64,000 bases of DNA from the NCBI RefSeq assembly GCF_003952665.1, contig NZ_CP017946.1:5289001-5353000 (forward strand), in the 5' to 3' direction. The notes beneath the pieces are model-generated. The model made no database searches. It saw nothing but the letters and a program-made list of their open reading frames with translations, and was not told the origin of the DNA. This document shows, piece by piece, positions 25,150 to 34,787 of the stretch (position 1 is the first letter of the stretch; each line of letters opens with the position of its first letter). This stretch comes from Bosea sp. Tri-49 (GTDB taxonomy: Bacteria > Pseudomonadota > Alphaproteobacteria > Rhizobiales > Beijerinckiaceae). The translations under genes were made by a program, and so were the position numbers.

Positions 25150-26124
25150 ATGCTCGACATGTCCACACAGACGGCCTCGCTCTATCAGCGCGTGAAAGGC
25201 GTTGTTCCGCCGGCGGAATGGCTGAGCTTCGCTGGCGACATCGAGGCCATTCTCGCGTTGAAGCGGCAGCGGAATGCGGTCATCCTGGCGCATAACTATC
25301 AGACGCCGGAGATCTACCACGGCGTCGCCGACATCGTCGGCGACAGTCTCGCGCTCGCTCGCAAGGCGATGTCGACCGAAGCCGATGTGATCGTATTGGC
25401 CGGCGTGCATTTCATGGCCGAGACCGCAAAGCTGCTCAATCCGCAGAAGACGGTCCTGATCCCTGATCTTGAAGCGGGCTGCTCACTGGCGGATTCCATC
25501 AAGGCGGCGGACATCCGCTTGCTGCGGCAGCGCTATCCCGGCGTTCCCGTCGTCACCTATGTCAACACATCTGCCGAGGTGAAGGCTGAATCCGATATCT
25601 GCTGCACCTCTGGCAATGCCAAGGCGGTCGTCGAGTCCCTCGGCGTCCCGCGGGTGATCATGCTCCCGGACGAGTACCTGGCCCAGAACATCGCCGCTCA
25701 GACCGATGTGCAGATCATCGCCTGGAAAGGGCACTGCGAGGTCCATGAGCGCTTCACGCCGGCCGACATCCGTGCGCTGCGGGAAAATCACCCCGGGGTG
25801 ACGGTGCTCGCCCATCCCGAATGTCCGCCTGAGGTGGTGGCCGAAGCCGATTTCTCCGGCTCAACCGCTGCTATGTCCGACTATGTCGAACGGCAAAAGC
25901 CGCCCCGCGTCGTGCTGATGACCGAGTGCTCGATGAGCGACAATGTCGCGCTCCAGCATCCCGATATCGAGTTCATCCGACCCTGCAATCTGTGCCCGCA
26001 CATGAAGCGGATCACGCTGGCGAACATCCGCGCCGCGCTGGAACAGAACCGTCATGCTGTGACCGTCGCCCCCGAGATCGCCGAGCGCGCACGGCTCGCC
26101 GTCGAGCGGATGCTTGCCGTATGA
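25150..26124 (+). CDS. nadA: Quinolinate synthase NadA
   Basis: This 324-residue enzyme condenses iminoaspartate with dihydroxyacetone phosphate to give quinolinate, the second step of de novo NAD synthesis. [15 protein letters not shown] near residue 42, [13 protein letters not shown] and [17 protein letters not shown] are family hallmarks. The likely [4Fe-4S] ligands are the cysteines in [10 protein letters not shown] (about 111), GHCEVHE (about 196) and NLCPHMKR (about 282). Length fits the shorter NadA type. GGAGCTGTCC precedes the ATG. Its TGA overlaps the nadB start (ATGA), so NadA and NadB are translationally coupled, which suits the short-lived iminoaspartate intermediate. Confidence 0.95.
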   Translation: MLDMSTQTASLYQRVKGVVPPAEWLSFAGDIEAILALKRQRNAVILAHNYQTPEIYHGVADIVGDSLALARKAMSTEADVIVLAGVHFMAETAKLLNPQKTVLIPDLEAGCSLADSIKAADIRLLRQRYPGVPVVTYVNTSAEVKAESDICCTSGNAKAVVESLGVPRVIMLPDEYLAQNIAAQTDVQIIAWKGHCEVHERFTPADIRALRENHPGVTVLAHPECPPEVVAEADFSGSTAAMSDYVERQKPPRVVLMTECSMSDNVALQHPDIEFIRPCNLCPHMKRITLANIRAALEQNRHAVTVAPEIAERARLAVERMLAV

Positions 26125-27677
26125 GTATCGGCGCCCAGGGGTGCGCCGGCCGACCGGTCATCATTGGCGGCGGTATCGCTGGATTGCTGATCGCGCTTCA
26201 TCTCGCACCGCGGCCAGTATTCCTCTTGTCGAGATCGCTGCTGGGAACCGAAGCTTCGAGCGCCTGGGCGCAGGGCGGTCTCGCCGCCAGCCTTGGAGAC
26301 AATGACGATCCGGCTCTGCATCTGGCTGACACGCTCGCGGCTGGTGACGGCCTCTGCGACAGGGACATGGCGAGGCGTATCCTTGAGGCGGCGCCCGCGG
26401 AGATCGAGGCGCTGGCCGGCTTCGGTGTCCGCTTCGACCGCAACTCACATGGACAATTGCGGCTCGGGCTGGAGGCTGCACACAGCCGGCGACGCATCGT
26501 TCATGCCGATGGTGACGGCAGCGGGCGCGAGGTCATGCGAGCCTTGGTTGCGGCTGTGCGCTCCACGCCCTCGATCGAGGTTGTGGAAGGCGTCGAAGCG
26601 CGCCGGCTGGCGGTGGCAGAGAACGCGGTCCACGGCGTCTGGGCAAATGGCCCGAGAGGCTCCCTGTTCTACGGCTCACGGCAGGTCGTCCTTGCCAGCG
26701 GTGGCATCGGCGGGCTGTTTCTCGACAGCACCAATCCCATGGGCAGCTGGGGGCAGGGCCTGGCACTGGCAGCCCGGGCGGGGGCAGTCCTGGCCGATCT
26801 GGAGTTCATTCAGTTCCACCCGACGGCGCTCGATGGATCGGGCCGCCCGATGGCGCTGATCAGCGAGGCCGTTCGTGGCGAAGGGGCGCTCCTTGTCGAT
26901 GAAACCGGCCGGCGCTTTCTTGAGGATGTACAAGGTGCCGAGCTGGCTCCGCGCGACGTTCTTGCGCGCGCCGTTCGGACCCATCTCGCAAACGGTCACC
27001 GCGTCTTTCTAGACGCCCGGGACAAGCCCGGTCGCGCATTCGCGCGCCAGTTCCCCGCCATCGCACTGGCCTGCGGCAAGGTCGGCATCGACCCGGCGCA
27101 GGACCTCATTCCCGTCCGCCCTGCCCAGCATTACCACATGGGCGGCATCGCCGTGGACGGCTCTGGCCGGACCTCGGTTACGGGTCTCTGGGCTTGCGGC
27201 GAAGTCGCATCGACCGGGCTGCACGGCGCCAACCGGCTCGCCAGCAATTCGCTGACCGAGGCGGTTGTCTGTTCGCGCTGGGTCGCCGAGGGCCTGGCGG
27301 GAGCCGCTGTGCGCCCGGCGCCGCATGTAGTGACAGGCCACGCCGCGGCGCCCGATCCGGCGCCCCTACGCGCCCTTCTGTCGTGTGCACTCGGCGTGGT
27401 GCGCGACGGTGAAGGCCTGGGTGCGGCTGCGCAAGCCTTGTTGCCGCACGTCGAGTGCAACGACAGGATCTCGGACCCGGCGGCCATCGGGCTGATGATC
27501 GCGATTGCCGCCCTGCGGCGCCGGGAAAGCCGCGGCGCTCATTGCCGGGCGGATTTTCCTCATCATGCGGCCGTGGCCGCGCGCTCCGAAATCACTCTTA
27601 CCGCCGCTCTGACGGCAGCGCGGGAACTCACCCGCGCACCAGCTCTGCACAGTCTCACCGCTTGCTGTTTCGATTGA
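26121..27677 (+). CDS. nadB: L-aspartate oxidase NadB
   Basis: This 518-residue FAD enzyme oxidises L-aspartate to iminoaspartate for NadA. The start at 26121 is fixed by overlap with the nadA stop; the longer open frame back to 25926 is a shadow of nadA. FAD binding is seen in [16 protein letters not shown] at the N-terminus, with [13 protein letters not shown] next. Substrate-pocket motifs are [27 protein letters not shown] and the C-terminal [17 protein letters not shown]. It belongs to the succinate dehydrogenase/fumarate reductase flavoprotein family, but the context makes NadB certain. nadC, the usual third gene, does not follow. Confidence 0.95.
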   Translation: MSIGAQGCAGRPVIIGGGIAGLLIALHLAPRPVFLLSRSLLGTEASSAWAQGGLAASLGDNDDPALHLADTLAAGDGLCDRDMARRILEAAPAEIEALAGFGVRFDRNSHGQLRLGLEAAHSRRRIVHADGDGSGREVMRALVAAVRSTPSIEVVEGVEARRLAVAENAVHGVWANGPRGSLFYGSRQVVLASGGIGGLFLDSTNPMGSWGQGLALAARAGAVLADLEFIQFHPTALDGSGRPMALISEAVRGEGALLVDETGRRFLEDVQGAELAPRDVLARAVRTHLANGHRVFLDARDKPGRAFARQFPAIALACGKVGIDPAQDLIPVRPAQHYHMGGIAVDGSGRTSVTGLWACGEVASTGLHGANRLASNSLTEAVVCSRWVAEGLAGAAVRPAPHVVTGHAAAPDPAPLRALLSCALGVVRDGEGLGAAAQALLPHVECNDRISDPAAIGLMIAIAALRRRESRGAHCRADFPHHAAVAARSEITLTAALTAARELTRAPALHSLTACCFD

Positions 27678-27967
27678 AGAGCCGGCCCGCGCCATAAGCG
27701 ACTCTGAGTCTTTGCCGGACAGCGGACTTTGGGGAGCTTCACCGATCCGGCCGCTATCGACCCGGGCGAGCCATGGTTTATCCTGTGTAGTGCAGTCGAT
27801 ACGTGACCTCCGGTGAGGGCCACATCCGATGTTGCGTGGAGGTGCCGCCACCCCCTTGTAAGGCGTTGAAATCAAACGAAGCGTGCTGCGAACCGACGCA
27901 ACACCAAATCACGCTCTGTTCTCAGGCGTGCTCGCATCCAACTCTTTGATTTCTTGGGAGAATTGGA
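27678..27967. other. Intergenic region between nadB and tRNA-Met
   Basis: I see no gene, terminator with T-run or recognisable repeat in this stretch. No nadC remnant was recognised. Confidence 0.4.
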
Positions 27968-28044
27968 TGGTAGCGGGAGAGGGACTCGAACCCCCGACAC
28001 GCGGATTATGATTCCGCTGCTCTAACCAGCTGAGCTACCCCGCC
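27968..28044 (-). tRNA. tRNA-Met (anticodon CAT, elongator type)
   Basis: This 77-base cloverleaf on the minus strand includes a genomically encoded CCA end. The acceptor GGCGGGG pairs with TCCCGCT (two G-T pairs). The D-arm is GCTCAGCTGGTTAGAGC, the anticodon stem GCGGA/TCCGC encloses ATCATAA, and the T-loop is GTTCGAGTC. The anticodon is CAT. The body fits elongator Met. Initiator tRNA is excluded because the acceptor ends pair as G-T, not as a mismatch, and the anticodon stem lacks the three G-C pairs typical of the initiator. Confidence 0.93.
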
Positions 28045-28134
28045 CCGATGGCGACGCGCCGTGTACGGCGGTCAATCGCGACGGCGCGGATATAGGGGGC
28101 GGCAGGCGTCGGCGTCAAGCCTTGATGGCGCCGA

Positions 28135-28764
28135 TCAGCTCAGCTTCCGCAGCCTGACCACCTTGAAATAGCCCTGGCCGACATGGACGGTTTCATAGCG
28201 GCCGGTCGCGGCCGCCCAGTCGGTCAGGCGCGAGACCTTGAAGTCGCTGCTCCAGCCGATAGCCCTGGCTAGCGGCGCGACTGCCTTCCAGAATGGCGCG
28301 GCGAAGCCACCATCGTCGACGAGGCGGCTGGAGATCACGATTTCGCCGCCTGGGCGCAGCACCCGGTCCATTTCGGCGAGCGCCTGCTCGGGATCGGGCA
28401 CCAAAGTGATGACGAACTGCGCGGTGACCGCATCGAAGGAGCGGTCGGCGAAGCCGAGCCGGCAGGCGTCCATGACCAAGAGGCCACGGACGTGGGCGAG
28501 GCCCTGGCCCAGCACCTTGGCGCGCGCGACGCGCAGCATGTCGAGTGAGAGGTCGGCGCCGACGACCTGCCGGTCGTGCTCGAAATAGGGCAGGGTCAGC
28601 CCAGTGCCGACGCCGATCTCGAGGATGTCACGGCCACTGGCGCAGGCCGCCGCCACCGCCTCGCGCTGGGCGCGGGCGAGCAGGCCCTGATAGATCCGGT
28701 CGTAGAATTTCGCCCAGACCGCGTAGACGCGCCTTTGCGCATCGAGACCATTCGTCGTCGTCAT
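28135..28764 (-). CDS. Class I SAM methyltransferase, PmtA-like
   Basis: This 209-residue cytoplasmic methyltransferase has a Rossmann fold. Motif I is [16 protein letters not shown], followed by [17 protein letters not shown], the motif II region [19 protein letters not shown] and the motif III region [15 protein letters not shown]. The N-terminal [13 protein letters not shown] and the overall length suit the Rhodobacter/rhizobial PmtA type, which methylates phosphatidylethanolamine toward phosphatidylcholine. An ubiquinone/demethylmenaquinone-type methyltransferase is the alternative. Its ATG overlaps the stop of mnmA (ATGA), so it is translated with mnmA although no functional link is obvious. 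Confidence 0.75.
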   Translation of the reverse strand: MTTTNGLDAQRRVYAVWAKFYDRIYQGLLARAQREAVAAACASGRDILEIGVGTGLTLPYFEHDRQVVGADLSLDMLRVARAKVLGQGLAHVRGLLVMDACRLGFADRSFDAVTAQFVITLVPDPEQALAEMDRVLRPGGEIVISSRLVDDGGFAAPFWKAVAPLARAIGWSSDFKVSRLTDWAAATGRYETVHVGQGYFKVVRLRKLS

Positions 28765-29945
28765 GTGGTGGCGTAGGCGGGCTCGGGCTGCGGCGCCGGA
28801 CGGGGCGCCCGGTTGGCCATGATGACGCCGCCGCCGAGCACGCGGGCTCCGCTGTCGGCATGGTCGTAGATCACGCAGGCCTGGCCGGGCGAGACGCCCT
28901 CCTCGCCCTGCGCCAGCAGGACATGGACGCCCTTGTCGTCGGCGAGTAGGCGCGCGGGACGTGGGGCGCGGGTGGAGCGGACACGGACCGCGACCGCGAT
29001 GCCCTCGGGCGGCAGGTCGGTCAGCGCGAGGTCGCCGATCCAGTTGAGGTCGCGCAGGTCGACGCGGCTGACGCTCAGCGCCTCACGCGGGCCGACGATG
29101 ACGCGGGCGTTCTCGGCATCGAGCGCGACGACATAGAGCGGCTCGGCGCCGCTGATGCCGAGGCCCTTGCGCTGGCCGACCGTGTAGCGCAGCACGCCCT
29201 CATGCTCGCCGAGCACGCGGCCGTCGAGATGGACGATGGCGCCAGGGCGGGCGGCGCCCGGCTTCAATCGTTCGATTACCTCGGCATAGCGGCCGTTCGG
29301 CACGAAGCAGATGTCCTGGCTGTCTGGCTTGTCGGCGATGGCGAGGCCAAACTCGGCCGCGAGCGCCCGAGTCTGGGCCTTGTCGAGGCCGCCGAGCGGG
29401 AAGCGCAGCAGATCGAGCTGCTCCTGCGTCGTCGCATAAAGGAAATAGCTCTGGTCGCGGCTCTCGTCGGCAGCGCGGAACAAGCCGCGATGGCCGGTGC
29501 CGAGATCGCGGCTGGCGACATAGTGGCCGGTGGCGAGCGCGTCGGCCCCGAGCTCGCGGGCGAGGCCGAGAAGGTCGCGGAACTTCACGGTGCGATTGCA
29601 CTCGACGCAGGGGATCGGCGTCTCGCCGGCGAGATAGCTCTCGGCAAAGCGTTCGATCACCGCGTCGCGGAAGCGGCTCTCATAGTCGAGCACGTAATGC
29701 GGGATGCCGATCGCTTCGGCGACGCGGCGGGCATCGTGGATGTCCTGGCCGGCGCAGCAGGCACCGGCGCGGTGCACGGCGGCGCCATGGTCGTAGAGCT
29801 GGAGGGTGACGCCGACGACGTCGTAGCCCTGGCGCTTCAGCAGTGCCGCCACCACCGAGGAATCGACACCACCCGACATGGCCGCGACGACGCGCGTCGC
29901 CGCGGGCGGCTTGGCGATGTCGAGGGAGTTGAGCGAAGCGATCAT
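28761..29945 (-). CDS. mnmA: tRNA-specific 2-thiouridylase MnmA
   Basis: This 394-residue enzyme inserts the 2-thio group of the wobble uridine in tRNAs for Lys, Glu and Gln. The PP-loop ATP pyrophosphatase motif is [15 protein letters not shown]. The two catalytic cysteines lie in [13 protein letters not shown] and [13 protein letters not shown]. The central domain has [11 protein letters not shown] and the C-terminal beta-barrel has GQACVIYD. The start at ATG 29945 is chosen for family length; the open frame extends to 30026. It reads away from fliK and its stop overlaps the PmtA-like methyltransferase start. It draws sulfur from cysteine desulfurase via TusA-like carriers. Confidence 0.94.
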   Translation of the reverse strand: MIASLNSLDIAKPPAATRVVAAMSGGVDSSVVAALLKRQGYDVVGVTLQLYDHGAAVHRAGACCAGQDIHDARRVAEAIGIPHYVLDYESRFRDAVIERFAESYLAGETPIPCVECNRTVKFRDLLGLARELGADALATGHYVASRDLGTGHRGLFRAADESRDQSYFLYATTQEQLDLLRFPLGGLDKAQTRALAAEFGLAIADKPDSQDICFVPNGRYAEVIERLKPGAARPGAIVHLDGRVLGEHEGVLRYTVGQRKGLGISGAEPLYVVALDAENARVIVGPREALSVSRVDLRDLNWIGDLALTDLPPEGIAVAVRVRSTRAPRPARLLADDKGVHVLLAQGEEGVSPGQACVIYDHADSGARVLGGGVIMANRAPRPAPQPEPAYATT

Positions 29946-30132
29946 CGAGGTTCCGGGCGGGTTCGGGCGCGAAGCGTCCGAGGATTTGGGCGCTCTATAG
30001 CGGTTTTGACAGATGCGGGCCAGCACAAGGCCGGCAATTCCTGCCGGGCGGGTCTAGCCGAGGAAGCCAATCCTGCCGGGTCCGGAGCGCTCGAAGTTTA
30101 TTTATGCCCCTGAATCTCAACGGTTTCTCGGT

Positions 30133-30148
30133 TGGCTTGGCTCTTGCT
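30133..30148 (+). promoter_or_regulatory. Sigma-54 (-24/-12) promoter upstream of fliK
   Basis: TGGCTTGGCTCTTGCT matches the sigma-54 consensus at 11 of 13 defined positions, with GG and GC exactly 12 bases apart. It lies 49 bases before the fliK start. FlbD, the sigma-54 activator encoded at 36866-38230, is the likely activator. Confidence 0.7.
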
Positions 30149-30196
30149 CGGGACATGATGGCCACATCGTCACGGTTCTGTTCCGGAGAGTATCCC

Positions 30197-31804
30197 ATGT
30201 CCGCCGCGCCGGTCTCGCGTTCGTCCGCGCTGCCCGAGATTCTACCGCCGAGCCGCCGCAGTCCGGAGCGGAGCGAGCCCGAGCAGGCTTTCGCCCTGCC
30301 ATCGGAGCCGGTGGAGCGCCCGCGTCCGCGCGTCGAGGACGACCGCAGCTCGCGCGACAGCGCGGAGACACGCGAGTCCTCGAAATCCGATGACGGCGCC
30401 CGCCGGACGGCTGCGGCCGACACCAAATCATCCAGCCGTGCCGATGAAGTCGGCAAGGATCGGAAGGCCGCGGGCGCGACCGAGCCGTCCGACAAGGCGA
30501 AGACTGAGCCAGGATCAAGCGAGACATCGGCGAAGGACGCCACGGTTGCCGATGGTAAGAATGCCGAGACGGCCGCTGGCGAAAAGCCAGCGAAGGGCAA
30601 GACTGCCGAGGAGAGCAAAGCTGCGTTGGCCGCCATGCTCGACGGCGCGCCCTTGACCAAAGATGCGCCGGTTGACCAGGCCGTTCCGGTCGCTGCTCCG
30701 CAGCCTGTGCCGGTTCCCGGCGTTGCGGCCGAGTTCCTGGTCCTGGCGGCGCTGACGCTCCAGGGCGGCGAGCAGGCAAAGCCGGACGGTGCTGCCGCCC
30801 AGGAAGGCAAGCCGGACGGGCAGACGATCGCGGCGACCAGCGAGGCGGGTGCAGCCGGACAGCCGGCTGCGAGCGGCGTCGTCTTGCCGGTGCTGGCGGC
30901 GTTGTTGAAGGTCGACGGCCAAGCAAATGCGGCTGGCGAAGCTGCGATCACCGGCATCAAAGCCGGCACGACGGCGCAACTTCCAGCAGCCGGTGTCGCG
31001 ATCAAGGCGGAAACGAAGGTCGGCGAAGCGCAGCAGGGCGAGGCCAAGCCGGCCGATGGCCAGGCGATGCCGAAGGAGGCGGCCGAGGTCGGCAAGGCGA
31101 CGACAGCCACTGTAGGTGGCGAGATCAAATCGGCCGAGGCGACCACTGCGGGGCAACCCGCGCAGCCAGCTACCTCCGACAATCCCGCTTCGGCGACTGG
31201 TACGCAGCAAACCGCTGCGCCCGTGAGCCCGCAAGCCCTTCTCGCCGCCGGGCCGCAGACCTTGTCGACGCCCCAGGCACCCTTGACCGAGCTCGACGCT
31301 GCCGCCCAGGCGACGGCCCAAGCCCAGGCCGAGGCCACCAACAGGATGATCTCGGGCGAGACCGGCCGGGCGACGCCGCTGCACGTCGTGCCGGTCGAGA
31401 TCGGCGCCAGGGCGCTCGCCGGCAACAAGCGTTTCGACATCAGGCTCGATCCGGCCGAGCTCGGCCGGATCGATGTCAGCCTCGAAATCTCCGACAAGGG
31501 CGAGGTCAGCGCCAAGCTCACGGTCGATCGCGTCGAGACGCTGCATATGCTGCAACGCGATGCGCGCACGCTCGAGCGCGCCTTCGAGCAAGCCGGCCTG
31601 AAGCCGTCGGAGGGCGGCATCGACATGAGCCTGCGCGATTCCAGCGACCAGCAGGCCGGCGCGCGCCAGCAGCGGCAGGATGACGAGACGCCGCGCGGCC
31701 GCCGCGCCTGGGTCCAGGCCACAGACGACAGCGCACTCATCACCGAAGCGGCGACATTGCCGCGAAACGGCGGCCGCCTCGGCGGCGTCGATCTCAGCAT
31801 CTGA
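30197..31804 (+). CDS. fliK: Flagellar hook-length control protein FliK
   Basis: This 535-residue secreted molecular ruler ends hook growth and switches export specificity. The start at ATG 30197 has GGAGA seven bases upstream. Residues 1-400 are low-complexity, rich in Ala, Lys, Glu, Gly and Pro, as usual for FliK. The conserved C-terminal domain begins near RFDIRLDPAELGRIDVSLE and continues DRVETLHMLQRDARTLERAFEQAGL, the typical Flg_hook core. A sigma-54 promoter lies upstream. flgD follows after 13 bases with a strong Shine-Dalgarno sequence. The N-terminal repeat-like composition varies freely in this family. Confidence 0.88.
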   Translation: MSAAPVSRSSALPEILPPSRRSPERSEPEQAFALPSEPVERPRPRVEDDRSSRDSAETRESSKSDDGARRTAAADTKSSSRADEVGKDRKAAGATEPSDKAKTEPGSSETSAKDATVADGKNAETAAGEKPAKGKTAEESKAALAAMLDGAPLTKDAPVDQAVPVAAPQPVPVPGVAAEFLVLAALTLQGGEQAKPDGAAAQEGKPDGQTIAATSEAGAAGQPAASGVVLPVLAALLKVDGQANAAGEAAITGIKAGTTAQLPAAGVAIKAETKVGEAQQGEAKPADGQAMPKEAAEVGKATTATVGGEIKSAEATTAGQPAQPATSDNPASATGTQQTAAPVSPQALLAAGPQTLSTPQAPLTELDAAAQATAQAQAEATNRMISGETGRATPLHVVPVEIGARALAGNKRFDIRLDPAELGRIDVSLEISDKGEVSAKLTVDRVETLHMLQRDARTLERAFEQAGLKPSEGGIDMSLRDSSDQQAGARQQRQDDETPRGRRAWVQATDDSALITEAATLPRNGGRLGGVDLSI

Positions 31805-31817
31805 AGGAGGAAAGACG

Positions 31818-32495
31818 ATGGCCGTCTCCAATACCGGCAAGCTCTCCAATTCCCAGATCGCCGCCGCCCAAAACAACACCGCGACCGGCAGCGGCACCTC
31901 GATCGCCAATAATTTCGACCAGTTCCTCACCCTGCTGACGACGCAGCTTAAGAACCAGAACCCGCTCGACCCGCTCGACACCAACCAGTTCACCCAGCAG
32001 CTGGTGCAGTTCGCCGGCGTCGAGCAGCAGCTCAAGCAGAACGAGACGCTGACGGCGCTGCTCGGCGTCAGCAAGGCGACGACCGGTGCGAGCGCGATCG
32101 GCTTCGTCGGCCAAACCGTCACGGCCGATGGTGCGGCTACGCAGCTCAAGGAGGGCAAGGCCGAGTGGAAGCTCAACGCTTCCAAGGGCGGCACCGGCAC
32201 GGTCACGATCAAGGATGCCAGCGGCAAGGTCGTCTTCAGCGGGACGAAAACGCTGACGGCCGGCGACCAGACCTATAGCTGGGATGGCAAGACCTCGACC
32301 GGTTCGACGGCGCCCGAGGGCGAGTACACGATCACGATCGACGGCAGGGATGTTTCCGGCGCGGCGATCACGGTCAAGACCGAGATCACCGGCAAGGTCG
32401 ACGGCATCGACTTCTCGACCACCGTGCCGACGCTGCTGATCGGCGCGATCAAGGTTCCGCTGGACAGGGTCAAATCGGTGAAGGCCACCAGCTGA
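31818..32495 (+). CDS. flgD: Flagellar hook-capping protein FlgD
   Basis: This 225-residue scaffold caps the growing hook. AGGAGGAAAGACG precedes the ATG at 31818. The conserved N-terminal motif NNFDQFLTLLTTQLKNQNPLDPLDTNQFTQQLVQFAGVEQ is complete. The central part has the Ig-like and tudor-like domains with IGFVGQTVTADG and the SWDGKTSTGSTAPEGEYT strand. It is exported by the flagellar apparatus and has no Sec signal. It is co-transcribed with fliK. Confidence 0.94.
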   Translation: MAVSNTGKLSNSQIAAAQNNTATGSGTSIANNFDQFLTLLTTQLKNQNPLDPLDTNQFTQQLVQFAGVEQQLKQNETLTALLGVSKATTGASAIGFVGQTVTADGAATQLKEGKAEWKLNASKGGTGTVTIKDASGKVVFSGTKTLTAGDQTYSWDGKTSTGSTAPEGEYTITIDGRDVSGAAITVKTEITGKVDGIDFSTTVPTLLIGAIKVPLDRVKSVKATS

Positions 32496-32537
32496 CGGAC
32501 TTGGTCATGAGCCATGCCGAAAGCCTGTGTGATTGCT

Positions 32538-32552
32538 TTAGGCAAAATTTAA
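32538..32552. promoter_or_regulatory. CtrA-like box upstream of sciP
   Basis: TTAG-N7-TTAA differs from the CtrA consensus TTAA-N7-TTAA by one base. It lies 57 bases before the sciP start, where a promoter would be. Confidence 0.5.
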
Positions 32553-32608
32553 GCCCGTCGGGGCTAGGCTCCTGGGCAGTAGGTCTGTTGAGTTGTGTGA
32601 GAGTTACC

Positions 32609-32884
32609 ATGACCGAGCCGCTGCGACCGCGCGTCAAATATGTGATCGGGCCCGATGGCAGCCCGCTGACCATTGCTGACCTGCCGCCGATGAACACGCG
32701 ACGCTGGGTGATCCGGCGCAAGGCCGAGGTCGTTGCCGCCGTGCGCGGCGGCCTGCTCAGCCTGGAGGAGGCCTGCCAGCGCTACACGCTGACGGTCGAC
32801 GAATTCCTGAGCTGGCAGATGTCGATCGACCAGCATGGCCTCGCTGGCCTGCGCACTACCCGCATTCAGCACTACCGCCAGTAA
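32609..32884 (+). CDS. sciP: CtrA inhibitor SciP (DUF1153)
   Basis: This 91-residue helix-turn-helix protein of the DUF1153 family has all its landmarks: KYVIGPDGSPLTIADLPP, the RWVIRRKAEVVAAVRGGLLSLEEACQRY HTH region, and EFLSWQMSIDQHGLAGLRTTR. In Caulobacter SciP binds CtrA and blocks transcription of CtrA-activated genes, including flagellar ones. I use ATG 32609; an upstream frame from 32501 is not supported. It is placed between flgD and fliF, with CtrA-like boxes on both sides and a strong terminator after it, so it is a separate transcription unit. Confidence 0.9.
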   Translation: MTEPLRPRVKYVIGPDGSPLTIADLPPMNTRRWVIRRKAEVVAAVRGGLLSLEEACQRYTLTVDEFLSWQMSIDQHGLAGLRTTRIQHYRQ

Positions 32885-32912
32885 GACAGCGGGCGATCCA
32901 CCAGGTTTATCG

Positions 32913-32941
32913 GGCGTCGGCCGAGCGGCCGACGCCTTTTT
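32913..32941 (+). terminator. Rho-independent terminator after sciP
   Basis: GGCGTCGGCC pairs perfectly with GGCCGACGCC around a GAGC loop, followed by TTTTT. It isolates sciP from the fliF operon. Confidence 0.9.
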
Positions 32942-32993
32942 GCGTTCGCGCTGGTGTGTCTTTCCTGCCGAATTGCCCGTTTCCTAACCGCTG

Positions 32994-33008
32994 TTAACCC
33001 GGTGCTAA
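32994..33008. promoter_or_regulatory. CtrA-like box upstream of fliF
   Basis: TTAA-N7-CTAA lies 77 bases before the fliF GTG start. It matches the CtrA motif with one base difference. A second CTAA six bases before the TTAA gives an overlapping half-site. CtrA control of fliF is well known in Caulobacter; here it is inferred. Confidence 0.55.
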
Positions 33009-33084
33009 CCATGCACTGGGAAAAACTTGCCTAGTGGTGTGTCTGCGCGTTGGTTTCGCAGGCACCGGGCAACGGAAACGTGGC

Positions 33085-34773
33085 GTGAACGGGCTAGTCG
33101 ATCAGTTCCGGAGATTCGGCGCGGCGCGGCTGGCGGCGATGCTGGCGGTGACGCTGGCGCTGATCGGCTTCTTCGCCTTCGTGATGCTGCGCATGTCGCA
33201 GCCGACGATGGGCGTGCTCTTCGCCGACCTGTCGAGCCAGGACGTCAGCGCCATCGTCAAGGACCTGGACACGCGCGGCGTGAAATACGAGCTGCGCGGC
33301 GATGGCCAGACCATCCTGGCGCCGCGCGCCGACGTGCCGAAGCTCAGGCTCGAGCTCGCCGGCAAGGGCATCCCCTCGGGTGGTGGCGTCGGCTACGAGA
33401 TCTTCGACAAGGGCGACGCCTTCTCCTCGACGAGCTTCGTCCAGAACATCAACCATCTGCGTGCGCTGGAAGGCGAACTCTCGCGCACCATCCGCTCGAT
33501 CAGCCGGGTCCAGGCGGCGCGCGTCCATCTCGTCATTCCCGAGCGGCGCCTGTTCGAGCGTGACCGCGAGCCGCCGCGCGCCTCGATCGCGCTCAAGCTA
33601 GCCGGTGATCTCGACAACGCCCAGGTCCGGGCGATCCGCCATCTCGTCTCCTCGGCCGTCGACGGGCTGAAGCCCGAACGGGTCTCGATCGTCGATGAGC
33701 GCGGCCGGCTCCTCGCCGACGGCGCGCAAGGTGAGCAGGGCATGGTCGGCGTGGCGCTGGACGAGCGTCAGGGTGCGATGGAGCGGCGGATCAAGGCGCA
33801 GGTCGACGATATCGTCGCCAGCATTGTCGGGCCGGGCCGGGCCCGCGTCCAGGTCTCGGCGACGCTCGATACGAACCGGATCGAGAGCCGTTCCGAGACA
33901 TTCGATCCCGAGAGCAAGGTCATCCGCTCGAGCCAGAACCGGACAGAGGCCTCCGCTACCAGCGAGCAGCGCGAGGGCGTCACTGTCGGCAACGAACTGC
34001 CCGGCGCCCAGCAGAACCAGGGCCAGCAGCAAGGCCAGCAGCGCGACACCAACTCGAAGAACGAGGAGGTCGTCAACTACGAGATTTCGCGCACGACCCG
34101 CACCGAGGTGCAGGATGGCGGGCGGGTCCGCAAGCTCTCCGTGGCCGTGCTGGTCGATGGCGTCTACAGCCGGCAGGGCAACGAGACGAACTACCAGCCG
34201 CGATCGCAGGAGGAACTGGAGCGGATCGGCCAGCTGGTGCGGACCGCGATCGGCTTCGACCGCCAGCGCGGCGACCAGGTCGAGGTCGTCAATCTGCGCT
34301 TCGCCGAGGCGCCTCAGGCCGCGACGGACCTGACCGAGCAGACGTTGATGCAGCAACTTACCTCTTTCACCAGGGAGGACCTCGTCCGCTTCGCGGAGAT
34401 GGGCGTGATTGCGCTGCTCATCCTCATCGTCCTGATGGTGGTGGTGCGCCCACTGCTCAAGCAGGTGCTCGCACCCGATCGGGAGGTCCGGGCCATCCCG
34501 AGCTTCATGCGCAACGGCGTGCTCGTGGTCGACCAGGGCACCGGCGACCCGTCGACCTTCTCTTCCGTCTCCGGCGGAGCGGGCTCGGCTGGCGGCGCAG
34601 ATGCCGGCCAGGTCAATGTCGAGGCACCATCGGAGCGGATGCTCGCGATCGCGCAGATCAAGGGCCAGCTCAAGGCGCAGTCGGTCGAGAAGATCGGCGC
34701 CATGGTCTCGCAGAATCCGGCGGATTCCGTCGCGGTGCTGCGCGGCTGGATCCACGAGAAAGCACCAGCGTGA
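33085..34773 (+). CDS. fliF: Flagellar MS-ring protein FliF
   Basis: This 562-residue inner-membrane protein forms the MS ring and export gate housing. The GTG at 33085 gives an N-terminus of the form MNGLVDQFRRFG, as in homologues; the open frame reaches back to 33034. The first membrane segment is near residues 18-38, and the second (MGVIALLILIVLMVVVRPLL) is near residue 450. The ring-building motifs GVGYEIFDKGDAFSSTSFVQNINHLRALEGELSRTI and ARVHLVIPERRLFERDREPPRASI are complete. A Gln-rich low-complexity stretch sits near residue 320. The operon continues with fliG, fliH, fliN and flbD. Confidence 0.95.
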   Translation: MNGLVDQFRRFGAARLAAMLAVTLALIGFFAFVMLRMSQPTMGVLFADLSSQDVSAIVKDLDTRGVKYELRGDGQTILAPRADVPKLRLELAGKGIPSGGGVGYEIFDKGDAFSSTSFVQNINHLRALEGELSRTIRSISRVQAARVHLVIPERRLFERDREPPRASIALKLAGDLDNAQVRAIRHLVSSAVDGLKPERVSIVDERGRLLADGAQGEQGMVGVALDERQGAMERRIKAQVDDIVASIVGPGRARVQVSATLDTNRIESRSETFDPESKVIRSSQNRTEASATSEQREGVTVGNELPGAQQNQGQQQGQQRDTNSKNEEVVNYEISRTTRTEVQDGGRVRKLSVAVLVDGVYSRQGNETNYQPRSQEELERIGQLVRTAIGFDRQRGDQVEVVNLRFAEAPQAATDLTEQTLMQQLTSFTREDLVRFAEMGVIALLILIVLMVVVRPLLKQVLAPDREVRAIPSFMRNGVLVVDQGTGDPSTFSSVSGGAGSAGGADAGQVNVEAPSERMLAIAQIKGQLKAQSVEKIGAMVSQNPADSVAVLRGWIHEKAPA

Positions 34774-34787
34774 CGGGAGCCTGAACC

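Noticed and set aside
25926..26120. N-terminal extension of NadB
   Set aside because: It overlaps nadA out of frame; the conserved FAD motif begins just after 26121.
29995..32227. Long minus-strand frames opposite fliK and flgD
   Set aside because: Low-complexity Ala/Ser-rich translations without motifs, antisense to genes with clear conserved domains.
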